Positions 27,446 through 36,248 of a stretch of DNA of 64,000 bases are shown here, in pieces. The notes beneath the pieces are model-generated. The model saw only the letters and a program-made list of their open reading frames with translations. It did no database searches and was not told where the DNA came from. The stretch is taken from the NCBI GenBank assembly GCA_902599405.1, contig CACKFO010000004.1, positions 1 through 64,000 of the forward strand, in the 5' to 3' direction. This DNA comes from an uncultured Alphaproteobacteria bacterium (GTDB lineage Bacteria; Pseudomonadota; Alphaproteobacteria; HIMB59). The position numbers and the translations under genes were made by a program. How positions within the stretch are numbered: position 1 is the stretch's first letter; the number at the start of each line of letters is the position of its first letter.

Positions 27446-30437
27446 CAATTTTAGAACAACCAAATCAACAGGACTTATTAACAAGGATAAAAAAATTAAC
27501 TTTACTTTTAACGGTACTATTTATCATGGCTATGAAGGAGACACTCTTGCATCTGCTTTAATTGCAAATGGTGTTCATTTAGTTGGAAGAAGTTTTAAGT
27601 ATCATCGACCTCGCGGTTTTTTGGGGGTTGGTGTTGAAGAACCAAATGCAATGGTACAATTGCATGATGGTAATAAATCTGAACCAAATATCATTGCAAC
27701 CGAAGTTGAGTTAGTTGAGGGATTAAAAGCTAAAAGTCAAAATTGTTGGCCTTCAGTTCAATTTGATATTGGAGAAATCAATAATGTCTTAAATCGTTTT
27801 TTTCCTGCAGGTTTCTATTACAAAACATTTATGTGGCCAAAAAGTTTTTGGATGAAAATCTATGAACCATTTATAAGAAAAGCTGCTGGTATGGGTAAAG
27901 CACCACTGTTACCTGACCCAGATAGGTACGAACATAATTATGAACACTGTGATGTACTAGTTGTTGGCTCTGGCCCATCAGGCCTCGCAAGTGCTCTGGC
28001 TGCTGCTAAAAATGGGGCAAGGGTAATATTAGCAGAAGACAAGCCTAATTTTGGTGGCTCTCTTCTAACTGACGAAGTTACGATTGGTAACATGTCAGGA
28101 AAAGAGTGGGCTAGTGATACCATTTCCCAACTAAAAAGTATGCCAAATGTAATATTAAAAAAAAGGTCACAAGTCTTCGGATACTATGATCACAATATGA
28201 CCGTAATGATTGAAAGAGTTAGCGATCATATTGAAAATCCCTCAAAATACACACCAAGACAAAGACTACATTATATTAGAGCTGGAGAAGTAATAGTTTC
28301 AACTGGTTCTATTGAAAGACCAATATCTTTTGGAAACAATGATAGACCAGGAATTGTATTAGCCTCAGCTGCAAAAGAGTATATGAAGGTTTATGAAACA
28401 TTAGTTGGTAAGAAACCAATTATATTTACCAATAATGATACAGCATATTCAACTGCCCTTGAGTTTATTAAAAATGATATTGAACCAATCATTGTAGACA
28501 CTCGAGACAGCTCAAACGGTGAATTAGTTAAGGAAGTTCAGCAAAAGGGTATTTCTATAAAATTTAATTCAGGGATCGCAGACACTAAAGGACATTTGAA
28601 GATAAATTCTGCTATCATCGGCAAGCTTGACTCTTCAAAAGAGTCTTTTATTTCAGAAGAAACAGTAGAGTGTGATTGCATTTGTATGTCCGGAGGTTGG
28701 ACACCAACGGTTCATTTATCTTCCCAAGCTGGAAATAAATTAAAGTTTAACGATGATATTGATGCGTTCGTACCGGATAAAAAAAGACAAAAAGAAACAG
28801 CAATTGGAGCAGCTAATGGTTCTTTCACCTTAAATCAATCTCTGGCTGAAGGTTTTCAAGTGGGTTTTGATTTATCAAACAAATTCACAGATCAAAATAA
28901 TCCTACAAATAGTCCCAACTCAAATGAACCTAGCTATGAAAAACATGAAAAGCTCTGGTGTATGCCTTTACCATCTGGAAAAAAACCAAAACGCTTTATC
29001 GACTTTCAAAATGACGTTGCAGTTTCTGATGTAGAGCTTGCAATTAGAGAAGGCTTCAGATCAATTGAGCATGTCAAAAGATATACAACTCTTGGGATGG
29101 CTGGCGATCAAGGCAAGACAAGTAATTTAAATGGCTTGCAATATGTATCTAAAATTGAAAAAAAGATTGTTCCAGAAGTTGGTCATACAACATTTAGACC
29201 ACCATACACTCCTGTAACAATTGGAGCTATCGTGGGTAGAGAAGTTGGTAATCACTATTTACCGACAAGAAAATCTCCCATTCATACATGGCATGAGGAA
29301 AATAATGCTGTTTTTGTAGCAGCAGGTTTATGGCAAAGACCCAGATATTACCCAAGGGGTTCTGAGGATATGAACAGTGCTGTTAATAGGGAAGCTGCAA
29401 ATGTAAGAAAAAACGTTGGAATTTGTGATGTAACAACACTTGGTAAGATTGATATTAAAGGTCCGGATGCACCAGAATTCTTAAACAGAGTTTATACAAA
29501 TGCATGGCTGAAACTGCCCGTTGGAAAAGCTAGATATGGAGTAATGCTAAGGGAAGATGGCATGGTTTTTGATGATGGAACAACATCTCGATTATCTGAA
29601 AATCATTTTCATATGACTACCACTACTGCCCAAGCTGCAAATGTTTTATCGCACTTAGAGTATTATTTACAAGTTGTATGGCCAGATTTAGATGTAAATG
29701 TGTTATCAACTACTGAACAGTGGTCTGGTATAGCAGTGGCAGGTCCAAAATCTAGAGATCTTTTATCAAAATTATTTCCTGATGTAGATATGTCAAATGA
29801 GGGTTTACCATTCATGGGCCTTGTTGACTCTTCAATAGACGGTATCAAAGCTAGAATTTATAGAATTTCTTTTTCTGGCGAACTAGCTTATGAGGTAAAT
29901 GTTGAGTCAAACTATGGTCTTTATATTTGGAAGAAGATCATGGAAGAAGGACAGTCATTTGATATTCAACCATATGGAACAGAGGCTCTATCAACATTAA
30001 GAATAGAAATGGGTCATGTAGCAGGAGCAGAATTAGACGGACGCACTATCCCTTTTGATGTTGGACTAAATAGTATGGTGAGTCAGAAAAAAGATTTCAT
30101 AGGTAAAAGATCTTTATCTAAAGACGCATTCACTGAGTCGGATAGACAAACCATTGTTGGACTTGTTCCACTAGACAAAAAAACAAAGATCCCAGAGGGC
30201 TCACATATTATAGAAGATAACAGTGCTGTTGCCCCAATACCTAAACTTGGACATGTTTCATCTTCTTGTTGGAGTGTTGAATATAATAATCCTTTTTCCA
30301 TAGCCATTATAAAAGATGGTAAAAATAAAATTGGTAAAAATCTATATGCTGTCTCTCCTTTAAAAGATATTTCAATTCCTGTTGAGGTAGTATCTTCACA
30401 CTATGTTGACCCCGAAGGCTCAAGGGTGAGATCATAA
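27438..30437 (+). CDS. mgdC: N-methylglutamate dehydrogenase subunit C (sarcosine oxidase alpha-like)
   Basis: 999 residues from ATG 27438, preferred over the ATG at 27426 because a GAGG lies 6 bases before it. Order: N-terminal 2Fe-2S-ferredoxin-like fold lacking cluster Cys (GDTLASALIANG), NAD/FAD-binding domain with VVGSGPSGLASALAAA near residue 174, central linker, then GcvT-type folate domain (about 615-990, ISFSGELAYEVN near 810). SoxA/MgdC houses the non-covalent flavin and folate site where the methyl carbon becomes 5,10-methylene-THF. Its stop overlaps mgdD by one base. Confidence 0.92.
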   Translation: MSNNFRTTKSTGLINKDKKINFTFNGTIYHGYEGDTLASALIANGVHLVGRSFKYHRPRGFLGVGVEEPNAMVQLHDGNKSEPNIIATEVELVEGLKAKSQNCWPSVQFDIGEINNVLNRFFPAGFYYKTFMWPKSFWMKIYEPFIRKAAGMGKAPLLPDPDRYEHNYEHCDVLVVGSGPSGLASALAAAKNGARVILAEDKPNFGGSLLTDEVTIGNMSGKEWASDTISQLKSMPNVILKKRSQVFGYYDHNMTVMIERVSDHIENPSKYTPRQRLHYIRAGEVIVSTGSIERPISFGNNDRPGIVLASAAKEYMKVYETLVGKKPIIFTNNDTAYSTALEFIKNDIEPIIVDTRDSSNGELVKEVQQKGISIKFNSGIADTKGHLKINSAIIGKLDSSKESFISEETVECDCICMSGGWTPTVHLSSQAGNKLKFNDDIDAFVPDKKRQKETAIGAANGSFTLNQSLAEGFQVGFDLSNKFTDQNNPTNSPNSNEPSYEKHEKLWCMPLPSGKKPKRFIDFQNDVAVSDVELAIREGFRSIEHVKRYTTLGMAGDQGKTSNLNGLQYVSKIEKKIVPEVGHTTFRPPYTPVTIGAIVGREVGNHYLPTRKSPIHTWHEENNAVFVAAGLWQRPRYYPRGSEDMNSAVNREAANVRKNVGICDVTTLGKIDIKGPDAPEFLNRVYTNAWLKLPVGKARYGVMLREDGMVFDDGTTSRLSENHFHMTTTTAQAANVLSHLEYYLQVVWPDLDVNVLSTTEQWSGIAVAGPKSRDLLSKLFPDVDMSNEGLPFMGLVDSSIDGIKARIYRISFSGELAYEVNVESNYGLYIWKKIMEEGQSFDIQPYGTEALSTLRIEMGHVAGAELDGRTIPFDVGLNSMVSQKKDFIGKRSLSKDAFTESDRQTIVGLVPLDKKTKIPEGSHIIEDNSAVAPIPKLGHVSSSCWSVEYNNPFSIAIIKDGKNKIGKNLYAVSPLKDISIPVEVVSSHYVDPEGSRVRS

Positions 30438-31033
30438 TGGAACAAGCTCAAAATCTATCACCACTTCATTTTGATCATAAACTCGGCTTGTTTGGCGACC
30501 ATGAGAATAAAGAAAACCTATTAAAAATTTCGGAAATAAAAGACCTAAGTATTTTCCAAATTACTAAATTTAAAAAAAGCTCAATTGAGATTGAAAAAGT
30601 TACCATAAATCAACTTAATTTACCCACAGAAAGTCTAAAAGTTTCTCACAACCAAGAAACAAGAGTATTGTGGACCGGTCCTGATACCTGGTTAATTATC
30701 TCAAAAAAAATTGACTTGAAAGACGAAATTTACAAATCGATTAGAGATCAGGATTTTGCTATTACAGATATTTCACAATCAAGAGCTGTATTACAAATAT
30801 CAGGCGTAAATGCAAAAAATGTTTTAAAAAAAGGTTCTCCAATAAATTTTAACGAAAATATGTTTAAACCAAATAATTGCGTGAATACTACATATAACGG
30901 AATTAACATATTGATCGACTATTTAGACGACCAACCGTTTTGTTTTAACCTTTATGCATTAAGAAGTTTTGGTGGTTCTTTTTACCATAGCATTACTGAC
31001 TCGTCATTAGAGTATGGGTATGAGGGTATTTAA
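30437..31033 (+). CDS. mgdD: N-methylglutamate dehydrogenase subunit D (sarcosine oxidase gamma-like)
   Basis: 198-residue SoxG-type subunit with a GcvT-like mini-fold; VLWTGPDTWLII near residue 75 and ITDISQSRAVLQISGVNAKNVL (around residue 110) are typical. It completes the four-subunit enzyme. It overlaps mgdC (TAATG) and is 5 bases from mgsA, so dehydrogenase and synthase genes form one transcript, which supports the N-methylglutamate assignment. Confidence 0.85.
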   Translation: MEQAQNLSPLHFDHKLGLFGDHENKENLLKISEIKDLSIFQITKFKKSSIEIEKVTINQLNLPTESLKVSHNQETRVLWTGPDTWLIISKKIDLKDEIYKSIRDQDFAITDISQSRAVLQISGVNAKNVLKKGSPINFNENMFKPNNCVNTTYNGINILIDYLDDQPFCFNLYALRSFGGSFYHSITDSSLEYGYEGI

Positions 31034-31038
31034 TTTTA

Positions 31039-31920
31039 ATGTGTGGTATAGTTGGAATATATTTAAAAAATAAAAAATACAATTCACAATTAGGTAAATT
31101 TCTCACTGGGATGATGAATAGTATGGCTACGCGTGGTCCTGATAGTGCAGGTTTTGCGATATACTCATCTGAGAAAAAAAAGAAATATAAATATTCAGTC
31201 TGCTCTAATACTGATCAGGTAAAAGAAATTTCAAAAAAACTATCTAAGCATGTAAAAGATATCAAAGTAAAATCTATTTCAGATCATTTAATAATTGAAA
31301 CAGCATTGAAGCCTAAAAAATTTATTGAAATTTTAAAAAATCATGAAGAATTAAGTTTAGTTGGATATGGTAGTTGCATACAAATATTTAAACAAGTGGG
31401 AAATCCGAAGGATGTTGTTAAAAATTTTTCACTAGAGAAGTTTTCTGGTTCACATGCTATTGGGCATACAAGGATGGCAACAGAAAGTGCAATCACGACA
31501 GATGGCTCTCATCCATATTCCACAGGTGAGGATGAATGTCTTGTACATAACGGATCCTTGTCAAATCATAACAATTTAAGAAGATCGCTTCAGAAAAAAG
31601 GGATTGAAATAAAGTCCATGAATGATACGGAAGTCGCTGCAGGTTATATTTCAAACGGATTATCTGACAAAAAATCACTCAAAGAAACACTTTTGGATGG
31701 ACTGAAGGAACTCGATGGTTTTTACACATTTATTTCTGGAACCAAAAATGGCATGGCAATTGTTAGAGATGAGATTGCTTGTAAGCCTGCAGTTATTGCA
31801 GAAACAAAGGATTATGTTGCTATTGCCTCAGAGTTTCAAGCAATGGCACATTTACCAAATGTAAATTCAGCAAAAATTTTTGAACCAGAGCCCGGAAAAG
31901 TATATAGCTGGGGCAAATAA
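31039..31920 (+). CDS. mgsA: N-methylglutamate synthase subunit A (class-II glutamine amidotransferase domain)
   Basis: 293 residues beginning MCGIVGIY, with the N-terminal nucleophile Cys exposed after Met removal; RGPDSAGFA near residue 35, IGHTRMATES near residue 141 and VHNGSLSNH near residue 169 complete the Ntn-amidotransferase site. In the N-methylglutamate pathway this subunit cleaves gamma-glutamylmethylamide and releases methylamine internally to MgsC. It overlaps mgsB by one base. It is a diverged paralogue of the protein at 37738. Confidence 0.88.
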   Translation: MCGIVGIYLKNKKYNSQLGKFLTGMMNSMATRGPDSAGFAIYSSEKKKKYKYSVCSNTDQVKEISKKLSKHVKDIKVKSISDHLIIETALKPKKFIEILKNHEELSLVGYGSCIQIFKQVGNPKDVVKNFSLEKFSGSHAIGHTRMATESAITTDGSHPYSTGEDECLVHNGSLSNHNNLRRSLQKKGIEIKSMNDTEVAAGYISNGLSDKKSLKETLLDGLKELDGFYTFISGTKNGMAIVRDEIACKPAVIAETKDYVAIASEFQAMAHLPNVNSAKIFEPEPGKVYSWGK

Positions 31921-32603
31921 TGAATTTAAATTTAAAAAAAGAGTCATTGAGGAAAGTTAATGAAACTCTTCAAAGTATAGATAGAAAATCAAACAAAAAG
32001 ATTTTTAAAATTTCAAATCCAGATGGAAATCATGCTATTTGTGCTGGATTAAAAGACGAGATTGAAGTCACTATTGATGGTCACACAGGATACTATTGTG
32101 CTGGTATGAACATGAATGCAAATATCATAGTAAATGGAAATGTGGGCACAGGCGTTGCAGAAAATATGATGTCTGGAACTGTTCATGTTAAGGGCAATGC
32201 ATCCCAATCAGCCGGTGCTACAGCTCATGGTGGAACTTTGATTATTGATGGTGATACTAGTTCACGTTGTGGGATTTCAATGAAAGGAATAGATATTATA
32301 GTTAAAGGATCGGTAGGCCATATGTCTGCATTTATGGCTCAATCTGGAAATTTGGTTATTTGTGGAGATGCTGGAGACGCTCTGGGAGACAGTATCTATG
32401 AAGCAAATATTTTTATTAAGGGTAAGGTGAAATCACTCGGTGCTGACTGCGAAGAGAAAAAAATGAATAAAAAAGATCAAAATATTTTGAGATCTCTTTT
32501 AAAAAAAGCAAGTATAAATGAAAGTGAGATTAAAAACTTCAAAATGTATGGTTCAGCAAGAAAACTTTATAATTTAAATATAGATAATGTATCGGAGTAC
32601 TAA
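31920..32603 (+). CDS. mgsB: N-methylglutamate synthase subunit B (GXGXG domain)
   Basis: 227 residues of the glutamate-synthase C-terminal beta-helix type, with repeated turns such as GHTGYYCAGM, GNVGTGVAENMMSG, GGTLIIDGDTSSRCG and CGDAGDALGDSIYEAN. This structural domain links the amidotransferase and FMN domains in glutamate synthases. Overlaps both mgsA and mgsC by one base, so the three polypeptides are made together. Shorter by about 50 N-terminal residues than the paralogue at 38667. Confidence 0.88.
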   Translation: MNLNLKKESLRKVNETLQSIDRKSNKKIFKISNPDGNHAICAGLKDEIEVTIDGHTGYYCAGMNMNANIIVNGNVGTGVAENMMSGTVHVKGNASQSAGATAHGGTLIIDGDTSSRCGISMKGIDIIVKGSVGHMSAFMAQSGNLVICGDAGDALGDSIYEANIFIKGKVKSLGADCEEKKMNKKDQNILRSLLKKASINESEIKNFKMYGSARKLYNLNIDNVSEY

Positions 32604-33922
32604 TGGCAGAAAAACTTAAAACTACACCAAGAAAATCCTGGACATTTGATGACTATACAAACTCTGAAATTCGAAGAGCTGCAGAAACAGGTATTTATGA
32701 CATTAGAGGTGGTGGTTCAAAAAAAAGATTACCTCATTTTGACGATCTTCTTTTTTTAGGCGCATCAATGTCAAGATACCCTTTAGAGGGCTACAGAGAA
32801 AAGTGTAGCACTAACGTCACTCTTGGAACAAGATTTGCAAAAAAACCGCTTGAATTAGATATTCCAATAACAATTGCTGGAATGAGCTTTGGAGCTCTCT
32901 CAGGACCTGCAAAAGAAGCGCTTGGAAGAGGAGCTAGTATTGCCGGGACTTCAACGACAACAGGCGATGGTGGCATGACCCCTGAGGAGAGAGGACAATC
33001 AAAGCATTTGGTTTACCAATTACTTCCCTCAAGGTATGGAATGAACCCAGAGGATTTAAGAAAAGCAGATGCTATTGAAGTTGTGATAGGTCAAGGTGCC
33101 AAACCTGGCGGCGGAGGTATGTTACTCGGTCAAAAGATAAGTGATCGTGTTGCCGAGATGAGAACATTACCAAAAGGAATTGATCAGAGATCAGCATGTA
33201 GACATCCAGATTGGACTGGACCAGATGATTTGGAAATTAAAATTTTAGAACTCAGGGAAATAACAGGTTGGAAAGTTCCCATATTTGTAAAAATTGCAGG
33301 ATCTAGGCCTTACTACGATACTGCTCTTGCAGTAAAAGCAGGTGCTGATGTGGTGGTGCTTGATGGCATGCAAGGAGGTACTGCAGCTACACAAGAGGTA
33401 TTTATCGAAAACGTAGGTCAGCCAACATTGGCATGTATCAGGCCAGCAGTAGATGCTTTGTTAGACTTAGATATGCACAGGAAGGTTCAGTTAATTATTT
33501 CAGGTGGAATTAGAAATGGTGCGGATGTTGCAAAAGCTATGGCATTGGGTGCTGATGCTGTTTCCATAGGTTCATCAGCATTAATCGCACTTGGTGATAA
33601 TGATCCAAAGTGGGAGAGCGATTACAAAAAACTTGGAACAACAGCTGGTGCTTTCGATGATTGGCATGAAGGTAAAGACCCATCTGGTATAAATACACAA
33701 GACCCAAAATTAATGAAAAGATTAGATCCAGTAAAAGGCGGAAAAAGATTATCTAATTATCTCAAGGTTATGACTCTTGAAGCCCAAACTATAGCGAGGG
33801 CATGTGGTAAAAACGATTTACATAATCTTGAACCTGAGGACCTATGTGCATTAACAGTTGAAGCTGCTGCAATGGCCAGGGTTCCTTTAGCGGGAACCGG
33901 TTGGGTGCCTGGTAAGATTTAA
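32603..33922 (+). CDS. mgsC: N-methylglutamate synthase subunit C (FMN domain, no Fe-S cysteines)
   Basis: 439-residue FMN-binding glutamate-synthase domain; AGMSFGALSGPAKEALGRGA near residue 92, GDGGMTPEER near residue 121 and ISGGIRNGADVAKAMALGAD near residue 299 bind FMN and the 2-oxoglutarate/imine site. Where glutamate synthases carry the 3Fe-4S cysteines, this protein reads AFDDWHEGKDPSGINTQDP (residues 350-368) with no Cys. That fits N-methylglutamate synthase, which uses FMN but needs no external reductant. The last gene before the iclR promoter. Confidence 0.87.
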   Translation: MAEKLKTTPRKSWTFDDYTNSEIRRAAETGIYDIRGGGSKKRLPHFDDLLFLGASMSRYPLEGYREKCSTNVTLGTRFAKKPLELDIPITIAGMSFGALSGPAKEALGRGASIAGTSTTTGDGGMTPEERGQSKHLVYQLLPSRYGMNPEDLRKADAIEVVIGQGAKPGGGGMLLGQKISDRVAEMRTLPKGIDQRSACRHPDWTGPDDLEIKILELREITGWKVPIFVKIAGSRPYYDTALAVKAGADVVVLDGMQGGTAATQEVFIENVGQPTLACIRPAVDALLDLDMHRKVQLIISGGIRNGADVAKAMALGADAVSIGSSALIALGDNDPKWESDYKKLGTTAGAFDDWHEGKDPSGINTQDPKLMKRLDPVKGGKRLSNYLKVMTLEAQTIARACGKNDLHNLEPEDLCALTVEAAAMARVPLAGTGWVPGKI

Positions 33923-33956
33923 CCATTAGTTGCTAATAACTTAAACTATACTATAA

Positions 33957-33975
33957 TGTTCCATTCTGTGGAACA
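33957..33975. promoter_or_regulatory. IclR-type operator before iclR (perfect palindrome)
   Basis: TGTTCCATTCTGTGGAACA, perfect 7-base arms around TTCTG. It ends 17 bases before the TTG start of the IclR gene, overlapping its likely promoter or leader, so autorepression is the simple reading. Same pattern as the sites at 25838 and 34803. Confidence 0.7.
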
Positions 33976-33992
33976 TTGGTTAGAGGACAGTT

Positions 33993-34763
33993 TTGCAACA
34001 AGATTTAAAATATATAAACAAATCTCTGGAAAAATCTTTTAAAATTCTTGAAATTTTATCAAAATCGATTTTCCCTTTGAAGGCATCAAATATTTCCAGA
34101 AAAGCAGTTTTATCTAGAACAACTACATTTAGACTATTGTCTGTTTTATCTCAACTTGGTTATATCCATAAAAATACTGGATCGAATACATACACTATGG
34201 GGCATAAAGCTTTTCAATTTGGAGAAACCTCAGATTATCTTCAGTCAATTTCTGAGACTTCTAAAGAAATTCTAAAAGAGGTCTCTAGTAAAACGAATTT
34301 AATTACATATTTGGCAATGCTTGAAGGCTCTCAAATAGTTCATTCCGATAAAATTTCTGACAACAATGATGATGCAACTATTAGAACTTTTAGAATGAGA
34401 CTTGACGCTCATTGCTGTGCTTTGGGAAAAGTCATGCTTGCTTACAGACCTGAAAATGAAATTGCAACAATTTATCGAAGTTATAATTTTTATCCTCACA
34501 CAAACAATACAATTACAAATTTAAATGATTTAAAAAGACAACTTGGAAAAATTAGAACTAATGGTTATGCACTTAATCATGGAGAAGCTTTTGAAAACTC
34601 TTATGGAATAGGAGTTGCTATTTTAGACAAAGATAAAAGATCATTTGCCGGTATCGCTTTATCAGGAAGTAAAAATATTTTAAATCCAAAAACTATGATG
34701 GATTATGTCGATCTCCTTCAATCTGCCTCGATTAAAATTTCTCGACTAATTGTTGCCAATTGA
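33993..34763 (+). CDS. IclR-family transcriptional regulator
   Basis: 256 residues. N-terminal winged helix (about 8-70; SLEKSFKILEIL, recognition helix in SRTTTFRLLSVLSQLGYI) and C-terminal GAF-like effector domain (about 80-255; AHCCALGKVMLAYRP, NHGEAFENSYGIGVAI). The TTG start follows AGAGGACAG at 7 bases; no ATG lies nearby. It sits between the mgd-mgs operon and the second ligase module, and matching palindromes precede itself and both regions. Inference: local regulator of methylamine use, with the ligand unknown (perhaps a methylated amine or gamma-glutamyl intermediate). Confidence 0.9.
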   Translation: MQQDLKYINKSLEKSFKILEILSKSIFPLKASNISRKAVLSRTTTFRLLSVLSQLGYIHKNTGSNTYTMGHKAFQFGETSDYLQSISETSKEILKEVSSKTNLITYLAMLEGSQIVHSDKISDNNDDATIRTFRMRLDAHCCALGKVMLAYRPENEIATIYRSYNFYPHTNNTITNLNDLKRQLGKIRTNGYALNHGEAFENSYGIGVAILDKDKRSFAGIALSGSKNILNPKTMMDYVDLLQSASIKISRLIVAN

Positions 34764-34802
34764 CGATTATTGTTGATAAATAATAGATTTTTATAAAAAT
34801 TT

Positions 34803-34821
34803 TGTTTCATAATATGAAACA
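34803..34821. promoter_or_regulatory. IclR-type operator before the FAD-oxidoreductase module (perfect palindrome)
   Basis: TGTTTCATAATATGAAACA, perfect 7-base arms with centre TAATA, so the whole 19 bases are self-complementary except the middle base. It lies 59 bases before the chosen start at 34881, nearly the same distance as the mgdA site from its gene. Confidence 0.7.
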
Positions 34822-34880
34822 AAATGTGTTTTTTTCATACCTCGCAGACAAAATGTAATTGCTTGGAGGTTACTAAAATA

Positions 34881-36227
34881 ATGAGCTTACCTACTAAATG
34901 TGACTATTTAATAATCGGGGCTGGAATTCACGGTCTGAGCACCGCATGGCATCTTTGTAAAAAATTATCCAGCAAAGGCCAACTCAAAGAAAATTCTGTA
35001 GTCGTTTTGGAAAAATCCAAAGTTGCAAATGGAGCAAGTGGTGTTGCATGTGGAATTGTAAGGAACAACTACTACCAGCCTGCAATGAGAAGACTAATGG
35101 CTCATTCTGTAAATGTTTGGAATGAGAATGCAGAGGCTTTAACTTACAAGCCAGTTGGCTACATGCAGATCAACTCCGAGCTTATGCAAGAGGGCATGTC
35201 TGAAGTTTATGAGCAGCAAAAAGAAATAGGATTTGACTCTGAGTTTATCGAGGGAGCATCTGATTGTGATAAGTATATGAAAGACATGTTGCCAGATTGG
35301 CAAGCTCAAGGCATCACTTCAGTTTTACACGAAAAGAAAACAGGATATGGAGCTAATAGAGGAGCCATAGAGGGCTTCCATAAGTTAGCTGTATCGGCTG
35401 GAGCAAAAGTTTTAGAGGGTGTGACTGTTAATAATTTAATTTCTTCTAACGGTAGTGGCGCAGTTTCGGCTGCAGAAACATCAGAGGGTAAAATTGAATG
35501 CACTCAATTAGTTGTTGCGGCTGGTCCATGGGTAAGAAAATTCTGGGAAATTTTAGAATTACCTAACACCGTAAATATAAAAAAACCTGATGGTTCATTT
35601 ACTGATGATATACCTATGTGGTCATACATGGCGCTTGAAGAGGGTGAGTTGGAAGTTGATCCAAGAAGTTATAAAACAGCAAACGGAACAGAGTACCCAG
35701 TTATTCATGTTGATACAGAAGCTACACTTGTCTCAAATAAAACAGGAGATGTTATACATGAAAATGTTATGTGGGGTTTTTACTATAAGCCCGATGTCTA
35801 CAGAGATGGTATACAAGGCGGTTCCTCTCCATATGACATAAATAAACCTGTAAACGACATAAGTCTTGACCCTTATGGTCATGACTCAGATGAGTTTCAA
35901 CCAAGGGCTTCTTTTGAGGATAAATGGACCTCAGCTTTGGCTTTTTGCCAAAAGCAATTTGATGGATGTCACGCTAAATACAAGAAGCAAAAAGCTGGCG
36001 GTATTGGCTGTGTTACTCCAGATCGTTTTCCCGTATTCGACCGATACAGAGAAAACGTATATATTATAGCTGATGCAAACCATGGATACAAAATGGCTGG
36101 GTTAGGTGATCTTGTATCTAATGAGTTACTTGGTGAGAAATCTGAAATTCTAGAACCTTTTAGATTTTCTCGTTATGAAGAAGGGAAGTTACATCCGGTT
36201 TCAAAGAGCCCGTTCCCTTGGAGTTGA
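34881..36227 (+). CDS. FAD-dependent amine oxidoreductase, DAO family, of the second module
   Basis: 448 residues from the ATG at 34881, preceded by TGGAGG; an ATG at 34824 is in frame but lies at the operator and gives an unlikely leader. FAD site IIGAGIHGLSTAWHL near residue 12, ASGVACGIVRNNYYQP near residue 56 and a C-terminal IADANHGYKMAGLGD typical of DAO proteins. It resembles SoxB-like oxidases, but no sox partner subunits follow. It starts an operon with a GS-like ligase and a GlxBCD-like set, and probably oxidises an amino or N-alkyl-amino acid made there. Substrate unknown. Confidence 0.78.
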   Translation: MSLPTKCDYLIIGAGIHGLSTAWHLCKKLSSKGQLKENSVVVLEKSKVANGASGVACGIVRNNYYQPAMRRLMAHSVNVWNENAEALTYKPVGYMQINSELMQEGMSEVYEQQKEIGFDSEFIEGASDCDKYMKDMLPDWQAQGITSVLHEKKTGYGANRGAIEGFHKLAVSAGAKVLEGVTVNNLISSNGSGAVSAAETSEGKIECTQLVVAAGPWVRKFWEILELPNTVNIKKPDGSFTDDIPMWSYMALEEGELEVDPRSYKTANGTEYPVIHVDTEATLVSNKTGDVIHENVMWGFYYKPDVYRDGIQGGSSPYDINKPVNDISLDPYGHDSDEFQPRASFEDKWTSALAFCQKQFDGCHAKYKKQKAGGIGCVTPDRFPVFDRYRENVYIIADANHGYKMAGLGDLVSNELLGEKSEILEPFRFSRYEEGKLHPVSKSPFPWS

Positions 36228-36248
36228 TGTAAAAGGAGGAGGAATAAA

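Noticed and set aside
34824..34880. Longer N-terminus for the FAD oxidoreductase starting at 34824
   Set aside because: It would start 3 bases after the palindrome, has no Shine-Dalgarno, and adds a Cys/Phe-rich leader absent from the family; ATG 34881 follows TGGAGG.
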